From Planctomycetota bacterium (GTDB lineage Bacteria > Planctomycetota > UBA1135 > JACQFD01): a stretch of DNA of 64,000 nt. Location of the stretch: NCBI GenBank assembly GCA_016200225.1, contig JACQFD010000038.1, positions 1 through 64,000 of the forward strand. The letters are read 5' to 3'. A program made the translations under genes and the position numbers. How positions within the stretch are numbered: the first letter of the stretch is position 1; each line of letters opens with the position of its first letter. Below, piece by piece: positions 8,910 through 16,688 of this stretch. The notes below the pieces were generated by a model, which had not been told where the DNA came from, made no database searches, and saw nothing but the letters and a program-made list of their open reading frames with translations.

Positions 8910-9446
8910 TTATCCGGTTTTGTGAAGTTCATTCACGATGTGCGCGGCTTCCGGAATGATAATTTTCTCGAGCGCCAGTTTCACGGCCGCCCGCGATCCT
9001 GGAGCGGAAAAAATGGCTTTCCCCTGCGTCACGCCCGCGGACGCGCGCGAGAGAATCGTGGCGGTTCCGATTTCGGCGAAGCTCAAACTTCTAAACAATT
9101 CGCCGAATCCCGGAAGCGCCTTATCATACAGATCCGCCAGAGCCTCCGCCGTCGTGTCGCGCGGCGAAATTCCGGTCCCGCCGGTCAGAAATATGATATT
9201 TACAGATTCGTCGACGATCGCCGAGTTGACGGCCTCGCGTATTTGATGTTTTTCATCCTTGACAATCTCGTATCGCTTCACGGCGTGGCCGGCGCCGCCG
9301 ACGATTTCGGCCGCGAGCTTGCCCGACGCGTCCGTTTCGCGCGTGCGCGTGTCGGAGACAGTAATAATAGCAAAACCGACCGGACGTCCGGATTCGCGCG
9401 CGGAATCGGCGTGCGCGTGCTTCGGTATCGTTTCTTTTCTTGCCAT
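8910..9446 (-). CDS. moaB: MoaB/MogA-family molybdopterin protein
   Basis: MoaB/MogA proteins bind molybdopterin and adenylylate it during molybdenum cofactor synthesis. The 178-residue product carries the family motifs LTGGTGISPRD (residues 87-97), KALPGFGELFR and SAPGSRAAV (residues 147-155). The first 22 residues are a charged extension not needed by the fold. It lies 13 bp after the NTF2-like gene and 9 bp before the G3E GTPase gene on the same strand, so these are one transcript. No other molybdopterin genes are in the window. Confidence 0.9.
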   Translation of the reverse strand: MARKETIPKHAHADSARESGRPVGFAIITVSDTRTRETDASGKLAAEIVGGAGHAVKRYEIVKDEKHQIREAVNSAIVDESVNIIFLTGGTGISPRDTTAEALADLYDKALPGFGELFRSLSFAEIGTATILSRASAGVTQGKAIFSAPGSRAAVKLALEKIIIPEAAHIVNELHKTG

Positions 9447-9459
9447 CGAATTATTTATA

Positions 9460-9906
9460 TCAAATCAGGCCGGGCAGAATGTCGGTGCCCAGCTCCGCGC
9501 CCACGCGCCGGAGCATCGGCGAGGAATGGTGCATGATCATGAGCCATGCGCCGTCGGTTTTTTCGTATAGATTGTTCGCGGCCACGACCGTCCCCCGCTC
9601 GTGTTCGCTAAAACCGGTTTCGACGCACTCCGTGAGCGTGACCCAGGCGATATTACCGATCACGCGCACGTCGATGTCGCGCACGGAAAATTTAATACAT
9701 TCCGTTTGCTCGAAAATCCTCCGCCACGATGCCATCACGGCCTCGTAACCGACCAGCATTTCCGCCCCCGGATGCACGCATTTGATATAATTCGCTTTCG
9801 ACCAGACGGAGCGCATCATTGAAAAATCGAGCGTCTCGAACGCGCGATAGAATCTTAAATTCGCGCGGTTGACCATCTTCGATTCTTCATAAAGTTCCGA
9901 CGACAT
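9460..9906 (-). CDS. NTF2-like / SnoaL-like domain protein
   Basis: The 148-residue product is a single-domain alpha+beta protein of the SnoaL/NTF2-like superfamily. Visible features are the N-terminal helix region NRANLRFYRAFETLDFSMMRSVWS, the cavity segment KCVHPGAEMLVGYEAVMASWRRIF, and the beta segments FSVRDIDVRVIGNIAWVTLTE and ERGTVVAANNLYEKTDGAWLMIMHHSSP. Members are usually ligand-binding or ketosteroid-isomerase-like; the substrate cannot be told. The start codon lies 1 nt after the stop of the metallopeptidase gene, so the two are translationally close-coupled. It has no signal peptide and should be cytosolic. Confidence 0.85.
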   Translation of the reverse strand: MSSELYEESKMVNRANLRFYRAFETLDFSMMRSVWSKANYIKCVHPGAEMLVGYEAVMASWRRIFEQTECIKFSVRDIDVRVIGNIAWVTLTECVETGFSEHERGTVVAANNLYEKTDGAWLMIMHHSSPMLRRVGAELGTDILPGLI

Positions 9907-9907
9907 A

Positions 9908-12211
9908 TTATTTATCCCCGCCGCCGGCGGCGGAGCTCCGCGATTCCGGAGCGGGAGCGCCGCTCACCGGAATCGCGATAAGGCCCCACAGAAAAATTAA
10001 ATAATCGCGGCCCTTCACATTTCCAAATCCGACGATGGGAGTCCGAAACTTCCAATCGTCGCCGCGCCTGCCGCCGGATGCTAATAATCCGTTGAGAACC
10101 GTCCAGTTGGTGGGATCGTCGATCGGCTTGCCGTCGCGAATGTACGCGCCGGATTCGTACTTAAACAATAATTCGCCGATCATTTGGGTCCTCGTGGAAA
10201 CTTGAACGTCGCCCGGCATCATGCGCCGCGGATCCGCGGGACGAGAATCGGCGCCCGGGATCGGCGCAATCGGTCCAAGTTGATCGCTAATGGTAAGAAA
10301 ACCGATTTCGAACGGGCCCCACCATGTCGATCGTTTATAAGGCGTGCCCGCCGCGTCGGTCCTTTCCACCCAACCGTGGCCCGTGAGTCCCAGAAGCAGC
10401 GAAGTTTCGCCGCTTGTTTTTGTATCGCTCGACGGTTTCCCATCGCCGTCGAATTCGACGTCGTATCCGCTTTGTAAATTTAACAATCCTGTCCGAAACG
10501 TGGAACTCCCGGGCGCGCTCGACGCGGCGGGCGCGTTCACGATCGGCAGCAGCGACCACGAACTCGTCTCTTCGTCTTTCGCGTACGCGGAAACGCCGAT
10601 TCTTAATTTAAACAAATCCTCGCGCGGCGCCGTTCGCCACGATATTAATCCGAACAATATTGAAACGCGACCTCCGTCGGCGCTGTTTTGGACGTCGAGT
10701 AGCGTTCCGCCGAGCAGCGAAAACGTGCTTGCGTCGCCGCGATGGCTTCCGGAAGCTAATATTCCGCCGAACACTCCGAAACCGCCGCCCGAATCGAACT
10801 GATCCACCGCGACGACCGGACTCGCGAGCGCCGCGAGAAACGATTTCGACCGATTCGAAACGGGAGCTTTTGTAATCTTCGACTTTTCAAACAATTTCGC
10901 GGCCCAATTTGATCCGGCGGGCGCGCCGTCGACAATCGCGACGGCCGTTCCGAACCTTCGGATTTGTAAGAATCGTCCGTCGGGCCGCGCGAGGTCGTCG
11001 GAACCGGGTTCGCTCATCCACCACGCGTGCGTTTCATAACGTTTCGCGGCCCACGTATCGTAAATATTCGCGAATTCGCGCGCGTCGGATTCCGTGTCCC
11101 AATCGGTGAGCCAGCACAGGACGTCGGCGCCGCCCGCCGAAATGATACGATAACGATCGCCGCCCCAGCCCTCCGCCCCGGCGCGGGCGGATGCGCTATC
11201 TATTAATTTCTCGAGCAGTTGCCGGATGCCGAGTTCGCCGAGCGTGTCCTCGGCGACGGTTTCCGCGTTGCCGTCCGCAAATGTAGTATCGAGCGCGATT
11301 TCGGAAGGATCGTCGCGCCAATCGTAAAATTTCTCCGGATGGAGTATCTGTTCCGTCGAACGCGGCGAATGTTCAAATGCGGCGTCGATCGCGGCATTGC
11401 CCTGTTTCATTCTTAGCGAGCGCGCGAACGCGAGTCCGTTGCCGTACGGAAACGCGAGGCGCTCTCGTAAATAAAGCGGCGTCGATTCGAACATTTCGCG
11501 CGCGCGCCGGTCGTGGATTCTATCGATCAGGCCATAATCGCTCGAAAACTCCTCGAGCGTCCGCGTCACGGACAGGCTGCCGAGCGTCCCCGTGCAATCT
11601 TCATAATTTTCCGCGAGCGCGAAATCTAATTGTATAATCATCGCGCTTCCTTCAATTAAACTTTGCAGCGCGAGCGCGCGATCCGAATTGCCGCGGCCCG
11701 AAAGACACAATTTCGCGAGGCCGTGTCTGGCGTCGTCGGCGAAGTGCGTGAGTTCGTGCGCCAAGGCGAGTTCGCTGTGCCCGCCTCCCGCAAGATCATT
11801 AACAATAATAATCTTCTTCGTTTCCGGATCGTACGTGCCCGCGACGCCAAGGTCGGCGCGCGTGAACGGGCGGCTCGCCGGCCCCTGCGGAACTTCTTCT
11901 TTTTTGAGATATCCGAGAGCCACGTCCGCCCGAAGCCGCGCTTCAATCGATGTCTCGGAGAGTGAATTCCCGGCCTCTTTCATGAACTCTTCCTCCACCT
12001 GTGCGCGCGATTGCATTTCGACTGTGCGCGACGCCGGGACGGGAAGTCCGCGAAACTGCGAAACTCTCTTTGCGATCCACGCGCGATGGGATTCCGTCAA
12101 AAGCGCGCCTCCCGTGCGGCGTCCGGCGGTGACGCAGGCCGGCGTTGTCGTTAAATATAACATTATGACGGCCGTTGCCAGTCGAGCGACGCCGGATGCT
12201 TTTTTCCGCAT
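9908..12211 (-). CDS. Lipoprotein zinc metallopeptidase (HELTH motif)
   Basis: The 767-residue product begins with a lipoprotein signal ending TTTPAC (Cys26). It has a zincin-type HELTH at residues 152-156 with a plausible third ligand Glu187 in LIEGSAM. That arrangement fits a gluzincin-like metallopeptidase in the cell envelope. The rest, about 350 residues beyond the catalytic part, is rich in beta-strands and glycine (for example GGGFGVFGGILASGSHRG and LLLGLTGHGWVERT) and has no named domain. The frame extends upstream to 12565, but those residues are Arg-rich, antisense to the M16 gene, and lack a signal; the ATG at 12211 gives the signal peptide directly. It is the first gene of the operon ending with moaB and the G3E GTPase. 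Confidence 0.75.
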   Translation of the reverse strand: MRKKASGVARLATAVIMLYLTTTPACVTAGRRTGGALLTESHRAWIAKRVSQFRGLPVPASRTVEMQSRAQVEEEFMKEAGNSLSETSIEARLRADVALGYLKKEEVPQGPASRPFTRADLGVAGTYDPETKKIIIVNDLAGGGHSELALAHELTHFADDARHGLAKLCLSGRGNSDRALALQSLIEGSAMIIQLDFALAENYEDCTGTLGSLSVTRTLEEFSSDYGLIDRIHDRRAREMFESTPLYLRERLAFPYGNGLAFARSLRMKQGNAAIDAAFEHSPRSTEQILHPEKFYDWRDDPSEIALDTTFADGNAETVAEDTLGELGIRQLLEKLIDSASARAGAEGWGGDRYRIISAGGADVLCWLTDWDTESDAREFANIYDTWAAKRYETHAWWMSEPGSDDLARPDGRFLQIRRFGTAVAIVDGAPAGSNWAAKLFEKSKITKAPVSNRSKSFLAALASPVVAVDQFDSGGGFGVFGGILASGSHRGDASTFSLLGGTLLDVQNSADGGRVSILFGLISWRTAPREDLFKLRIGVSAYAKDEETSSWSLLPIVNAPAASSAPGSSTFRTGLLNLQSGYDVEFDGDGKPSSDTKTSGETSLLLGLTGHGWVERTDAAGTPYKRSTWWGPFEIGFLTISDQLGPIAPIPGADSRPADPRRMMPGDVQVSTRTQMIGELLFKYESGAYIRDGKPIDDPTNWTVLNGLLASGGRRGDDWKFRTPIVGFGNVKGRDYLIFLWGLIAIPVSGAPAPESRSSAAGGGDK

Positions 12212-12381
12212 GGATGGTCGGTGAGTATAACAATTCAAAATGTAAAAAAAACGCCGAGCGCGTAGGACACTCTTTCGAATACGATAATCGGGTTCGCCGG
12301 TTCGGGAGCGTCGTCGCTTACGTCCACCGCCGAATCCGCGCGAACTTCGAGCGCACGCAACGCACCCCGCTTTCAAAGCCT

Positions 12382-13851
12382 GTGACTGAAAAAACTTCTT
12401 CCGTTGATGATTTTCCCGAACTCTCGTCGAGAGTTCGAACGCGTACACTCCAAAACGGCCTCCGTGTGATCGTGGTATCGCGCGGACAGGCGCCCGTCGT
12501 TTCCTTTCATACTTATGTGGACGTCGGCTCGGTCGACGAGCGGCCCGGATTGACCGGAATCGCACATATGTTCGAACACATGGCGTTCAAGGGAAGCAGC
12601 CGCGTCGGAACTTCGGATTGGATCGCCGAACGCGCGGCGCTGGCGGCGGAGGAACAAACATTTCTTGCATGGCGAGACGCCGTGCGCCGCGAGTCGCCCG
12701 ACGCCGAAACGCGGCGCGCCGAATTCGATGGGGCGCACGCACACGCCCTCGAGTTTGTCGCGAGCGAAGAGTATTCGACGGCCATCGAGCGCGCCGGAGG
12801 CGTCGGTTTGAACGCCACGACGGGAACGGACGCGACGCAATACTTCTATTCGCTTCCGGCAAACAAAATCGAACTGTGGGCCTGGCTTGAAAGCGAAAGA
12901 TTCGCGGATCCGGTCCTGCGGGAATTTTATAAAGAACGCGATGTCGTGCAGGAGGAACGGCGCTCGCGCACGGACTCGAATCCGCTCGGGAAATTGATAG
13001 AAGAAGCGCTGATCGCGGCGTTCGACGACCATCCTTACGGGCGGCCCGTCATCGGTTTTCAACGCGATCTTGAACATTTCAGCCGCACGGAGGCCGAGGA
13101 GTTTTATAAAACTACATATGGCCCCGAAAAAATGGTGCTTTCGATCGTCGGGCGCGTCGATCCCGAACAAACATTTCAAATTGTCGAACGCTACTTTTCT
13201 AGGATCGAAAAAAACCGGCCGAATCCGGCGCCGCCGGAACCCGTGGCGCGAATAACCGGCGAAAAACGCCTCGAAGTGGCGCTCCCCGCGCAACCGATTT
13301 ATGTAGCAATCTATCGGAGACCCAACGGGCGCCACGACGACGACACCGTTTATCACGCAATCGCCGATCTGCTGGGCGGCGGCGAATATTCAAGATTACA
13401 AAAATCGGTCGTCAAAACCGGCATCGCCGTCGCGTGCCAGGCCGGTTCGCAGTTTCCCGGAAGTAAATATTCCACCGGTTTCTTTATATTTGCAATACCC
13501 GTCCAGGGCCGCGGCGTGCGCGACGTCGAAATCGCCGTCGAGGAGGAAATGCAACATTTGATTCGCGAAGGTCCGCGCGAACAGGAGCTCGCGGGCGTTC
13601 GCGAGCGCGCGAAAAACGAATTCTTGTATGAAATCGAAAGCAACGCCGGACTCGCGCGCCTGCTCGCGCACAACGAGGCCATCGGCGGCGGCTGGCGCGA
13701 AACGTTTCAATTCATTTCGAAAGTCAACGGAGTGACCGCGTCGCGGGTTCGCGAAGTCGCGACCGCGCTGTTTCAAAAGGAAAACCGCACGGTCGTCACG
13801 CTGAAACCCACGAATGACGCGAACGCGGCCGCGCCGGAAGCGAATTCATGA
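12382..13851 (+). CDS. M16-family zinc peptidase, catalytic subunit
   Basis: M16 peptidases (pitrilysin/MPP-beta type) degrade peptides inside a clam-shell chamber. The product of about 489 residues has the inverted zinc motif HMFEH at residues 62-66 and, about 120 residues later, ERDVVQEERR supplying the third zinc ligand. The usual spacing is near 75 residues; here a charged helical insertion of about 50 residues (roughly 75-135) lies between. The family-typical GLNATTGTDATQYFYSLP follows. The start is uncertain: a GTG at 12382 is used because the frame upstream to 12175 is Arg-rich, lacks a signal peptide and overlaps the divergent lipoprotein gene. It overlaps the next M16 gene by 4 nt. 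Confidence 0.85.
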   Translation: MTEKTSSVDDFPELSSRVRTRTLQNGLRVIVVSRGQAPVVSFHTYVDVGSVDERPGLTGIAHMFEHMAFKGSSRVGTSDWIAERAALAAEEQTFLAWRDAVRRESPDAETRRAEFDGAHAHALEFVASEEYSTAIERAGGVGLNATTGTDATQYFYSLPANKIELWAWLESERFADPVLREFYKERDVVQEERRSRTDSNPLGKLIEEALIAAFDDHPYGRPVIGFQRDLEHFSRTEAEEFYKTTYGPEKMVLSIVGRVDPEQTFQIVERYFSRIEKNRPNPAPPEPVARITGEKRLEVALPAQPIYVAIYRRPNGRHDDDTVYHAIADLLGGGEYSRLQKSVVKTGIAVACQAGSQFPGSKYSTGFFIFAIPVQGRGVRDVEIAVEEEMQHLIREGPREQELAGVRERAKNEFLYEIESNAGLARLLAHNEAIGGGWRETFQFISKVNGVTASRVREVATALFQKENRTVVTLKPTNDANAAAPEANS

Positions 13852-15236
13852 TTATTACCAATAGTCTAATGTATAATTCATATAAAAATATCGAATTTCC
13901 GCCGCTCGAGGATTTCGCGCCGGAACAGCCGGTCGTGAAGACACTACAAAACGGCCTCCGCGTTTATTTTCTCGAAGATAATGAATTGCCGCTCGTGCGC
14001 GTGCGCGCGAGCATTCGCGCGGGCGCCGCGTACGAACCCGCGGAGAAAATCGGTCTCGCGTCCATTTGCGCGCAGGTCATGCGCATGGGCGGAACACTAA
14101 AGAACCCGGGCGACGCGCTCGACGACGAACTCGGGCTGCTCGGGGCGACATTGGATATTTCGATGGGCGGCGTTTCGGCGGGCGCGAGCGCGAGCTGCCT
14201 CGCGGAAAAACTGTTACGAGTGCTGGATTTGTTTAATGATATTCTTCGTTATCCGTCGTTTCCCCAGGAGAAGATCGATCTCGCGAAATCCGCGATGCGC
14301 ACGGCGATTTCCCGGCGCAACGATCAGATAGGAACGATGGCGCAGCGCGCGCATCAGATCGCCATGTACGGGCGCGCGTCGGTGTTCGCGCGCGAACCGC
14401 AATACGCAACGATCGACTCCATCACGCGCGACGACTTATTACAATATCACCGCCAGTACTTCAACGCGAGCCGCGCGATGATCGGTTTCGTCGGCGATTT
14501 CAAAACCAGCGATATCTGGCCGACGGTCGAAAATTATTTTGGCAATTGGGAAGTGTCGCGGGCGCCGCTCGCGGCAATTGATACGAATCCGCTTCCTGTC
14601 CACGGGCGATCCGTATATTTTAGCGAAAAATCCGACGTCAATCAGACGAATCTATATATTAGCGGCGTCGGCACGCGCCGCGACGACCCCGACTGGCCCG
14701 CGCTGCGCGTCGCTTCGTTCGTTCTCGGTTCGGGCGGTTTCAGCAGCCGATTATTAAGAAAAGTGCGCACCGAACTCGGCCTCGCGTACTCGGTCGGCGG
14801 CGGTTTCGGCGCCGAATACGATCGCGTCGGACTTTTCCGGACCGCGTGTCAAACCAAAACGCAGAGCACCGCGCAGGCGATCGAGGCCATGCTCGGCGAG
14901 ATCGAAGGATTGATAAGGAATCCGCCCGACCGCGACGAGATCGCGTCCGCTCAGGATCAGATATTGAACGCCGAGGTTTTTGAATATGATACAAAACCGG
15001 AAGTGCTCGCGCGGCGCATGACGCTGGATTATTATAATTATCCTCCGGCATTCCTGCAGGATGTGAACCGCCGCGTTCGCACGATCACGCCCGAAAGCGT
15101 CGCGGCGGCGATCCGGCGCAAACTCAATCCTGAGAATCTTAAGATCGTGGCCGTCGGCAATCGCGACGGGTTCGACAAACCGCTCGCGAATTTCGGACCG
15201 GTCACCGAGATCGATTTGTCGATTTTGGATAAGTAA
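13848..15236 (+). CDS. M16-family peptidase-like protein, zinc motif lost
   Basis: The 462-residue product is the sister of the upstream M16 peptidase: both contain the KTLQNGLRV and (R/V)RV(R/H)ASIRAG-type beginning and the C-terminal GGGFSSRLLRKVRTELGLAYSVG segment. The HxxEH motif is missing, replaced by ICAQVMRMGGT, so it should be catalytically silent. Such pairs (active plus inactive) form heterodimers in bacterial M16B proteases and in mitochondrial MPP alpha/beta. Its ATGA overlap with the upstream gene supports equal expression and a shared complex. No signal peptide is evident. Confidence 0.88.
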   Translation: MIITNSLMYNSYKNIEFPPLEDFAPEQPVVKTLQNGLRVYFLEDNELPLVRVRASIRAGAAYEPAEKIGLASICAQVMRMGGTLKNPGDALDDELGLLGATLDISMGGVSAGASASCLAEKLLRVLDLFNDILRYPSFPQEKIDLAKSAMRTAISRRNDQIGTMAQRAHQIAMYGRASVFAREPQYATIDSITRDDLLQYHRQYFNASRAMIGFVGDFKTSDIWPTVENYFGNWEVSRAPLAAIDTNPLPVHGRSVYFSEKSDVNQTNLYISGVGTRRDDPDWPALRVASFVLGSGGFSSRLLRKVRTELGLAYSVGGGFGAEYDRVGLFRTACQTKTQSTAQAIEAMLGEIEGLIRNPPDRDEIASAQDQILNAEVFEYDTKPEVLARRMTLDYYNYPPAFLQDVNRRVRTITPESVAAAIRRKLNPENLKIVAVGNRDGFDKPLANFGPVTEIDLSILDK

Positions 15237-15279
15237 TTATCCGAATTTTATATTTAATTTAACGGCGGCGCCATCTAAC

Positions 15280-16095
15280 TTATCCGCGCACGGAGCGGAT
15301 CAGGTTCGCGGCGCGCGCGGGATCGACGCGCGCATGCGTGACGCCGTCGAATTTGACGCTTGTGCCGACGATCGCGCCGGAGGCGTGTTTTAACAGTTTT
15401 CGCGCGTTGGCGATCGACAGACCGCTTCCTACCAATACCGGCGCGGCGCCCGCGAGCGCATTGGTTACAATTCCGAGCCGGAGCGCGTGCGGCGCGTCGC
15501 CGGTGCGTTCGCCGCTCACGACGACCGCGTCCGCGAGCGCGCGCGCGACGAGGTCGCGGGACTCGGACGCGATGGAGCGCTCCGCGATCGGCGCCGCGTG
15601 CTTGACTCGAACGTCCGCGAGAATCTTAACATTCGGCGCGAGCCGCGCTCGAGCCCGGAGCACGTCGTGCGCGTTGGATGTAATAATTCCCTGATCGGTG
15701 ACCGCCGCTCCCGCGAGAATATTTATACGAACGAAGTCGAGGCCCGCGGCTGCGGCGATCGCGATCGCGGAGACTCCGTCGTTTCTTAAACAATTAACGC
15801 CCGCGGGGATCGCGACCGCGGCGCGCACCTCCGCCGCCGCGATTCCGAGCGCCGCGACGGTCTCCGCGGGCACGCGACCCGGAAAAAACGGCGCGTCGCC
15901 GAAGTTTTCAATAATAACGGCGTCGAAACCCGCGTCCGCGTAGGCGCGGGCGTCCGCGACCGCGTTTTTATAAATATTACGAATCGAGCCGTCGTATCGC
16001 GGCGCGCCCGGAAGCGGTCCAAGGTGAACGACGCCGACGATCCAGGGCCGCAGCCCCGGAAACAGCGCCGGATGCGGGCTTTTCGTGCCGGCCAT
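15280..16095 (-). CDS. btpA: BtpA/SgcQ-family protein
   Basis: The 271-residue product is a TIM-barrel protein of the BtpA family, named for a cyanobacterial factor needed for photosystem I stability but widespread in non-phototrophs. Visible family motifs are PWIVGVVHLGPLPGAPRYDG, AVIIENFGDAPF, GVNCLRNDGVSAIAIAAAAGLDFVRIN and PVLVGSGLSIANARKLL. The true reaction of the non-photosynthetic members is not known; related phosphorylase/aldolase-like roles have been suggested. It lies 17 bp after the small exported protein on the same strand. Confidence 0.85.
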   Translation of the reverse strand: MAGTKSPHPALFPGLRPWIVGVVHLGPLPGAPRYDGSIRNIYKNAVADARAYADAGFDAVIIENFGDAPFFPGRVPAETVAALGIAAAEVRAAVAIPAGVNCLRNDGVSAIAIAAAAGLDFVRINILAGAAVTDQGIITSNAHDVLRARARLAPNVKILADVRVKHAAPIAERSIASESRDLVARALADAVVVSGERTGDAPHALRLGIVTNALAGAAPVLVGSGLSIANARKLLKHASGAIVGTSVKFDGVTHARVDPARAANLIRSVRG

Positions 16096-16112
16096 CGCTT
16101 TTTATTAGTTAA

Positions 16113-16427
16113 CTATTTCGACGCCGGCGGTTTCGGCGGCATGCCCTGCAATCTTACAAATGCGGCCGGGTAGTCTTCGCGCACCGTCTGCGTCCAGTGG
16201 TCGCCGTCCGGATAAATATACCGGCGCCATACGCGGCCGCTCGCCGTGTCGATCATCCATAATATCGTATCGCTGGCGTCCTGCGTGTGGACCAATTGAT
16301 AACGATTCACCGAGCCGACGTCTTCGGCGGGCATTGCCTTCACGGCATCGCCCTGCCCCGTCACGCGGAATACAAAGATTCCCGCAACGCACAAAAATCC
16401 CATGCCAAGGAGTAAGTTAATTCTCAT
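16113..16427 (-). CDS. Small exported hypothetical protein
   Basis: The 104-residue product starts with a signal or anchor segment (MRINLLLGMGFLCVAGIFVF). The remainder has one block that looks like a short beta-hairpin domain, SVNRYQLVHTQDASDTILWMIDTASGRVWRRY, which resembles small uncharacterised proteins carrying a WxxDT(A/Q)TGR(V/L)W motif. An AAGG ribosome-binding site 9 nt before the ATG at 16427 decides this start over a GTG at 16436. It probably shares a transcript with btpA. No function is assigned. Confidence 0.7.
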   Translation of the reverse strand: MRINLLLGMGFLCVAGIFVFRVTGQGDAVKAMPAEDVGSVNRYQLVHTQDASDTILWMIDTASGRVWRRYIYPDGDHWTQTVREDYPAAFVRLQGMPPKPPASK

Positions 16428-16519
16428 GGATCGCACCTTTGGAACGATAAATTAGAAATTGACTTTAATTAAAATTCGACAATGAACAAAAACCATTAAC
16501 AAAGACCATTAACAAACGC

Positions 16520-16560
16520 GGGGCGTGATCGCCGCTGATTATCAGGAACGGTCACACCCC
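16520..16560 (-). terminator. Hairpin downstream of tRNA-Thr
   Basis: An imperfect 12-bp inverted repeat (GGGGCGTGATCG / CGGTCACACCCC, two mismatched or wobble pairs) lies 12 nt beyond the 3' end of the tRNA. On the minus strand it is followed by TTTGTTAATGG repeats rather than a clean T-run. It is a plausible but imperfect terminator. Confidence 0.45.
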
Positions 16561-16571
16561 GAATAGACTGG

Positions 16572-16644
16572 AGCCACCCGTCGGATTTGAACCGACGACC
16601 TATGCTTTACGAAAGCATTGCTCTACCAGCTGAGCTAGGGTGGC
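16572..16644 (-). tRNA. tRNA-Thr (anticodon CGT)
   Basis: The 73-nt minus-strand sequence folds into a full cloverleaf. The acceptor stem is GCCACCC/GGGTGGC, with a D-arm (GCTCAGCTGGTAGAGC), an anticodon arm ATGCT-TTCGTAA-AGCAT and a T-arm GTCGG-TTCAAAT-CCGAC. The anticodon CGT reads the threonine codon ACG, which is common in this GC-rich genome. The 3' CCA is not encoded. Confidence 0.97.
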
Positions 16645-16688
16645 AGTTCGTTATAAATCCGAACGAAAACGCAATGAATTCAGGCGGA

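Noticed and set aside
12212-12565. Upstream extension of the metallopeptidase lipoprotein
   Set aside because: The added residues are Arg-rich, overlap the divergent M16 gene and would bury the lipoprotein signal inside the protein.
12373-13356. 327-residue minus-strand frame inside the M16 peptidase gene
   Set aside because: It is the antisense shadow of a gene with a clear HxxEH motif, and its residues are dominated by Arg and lack any domain.
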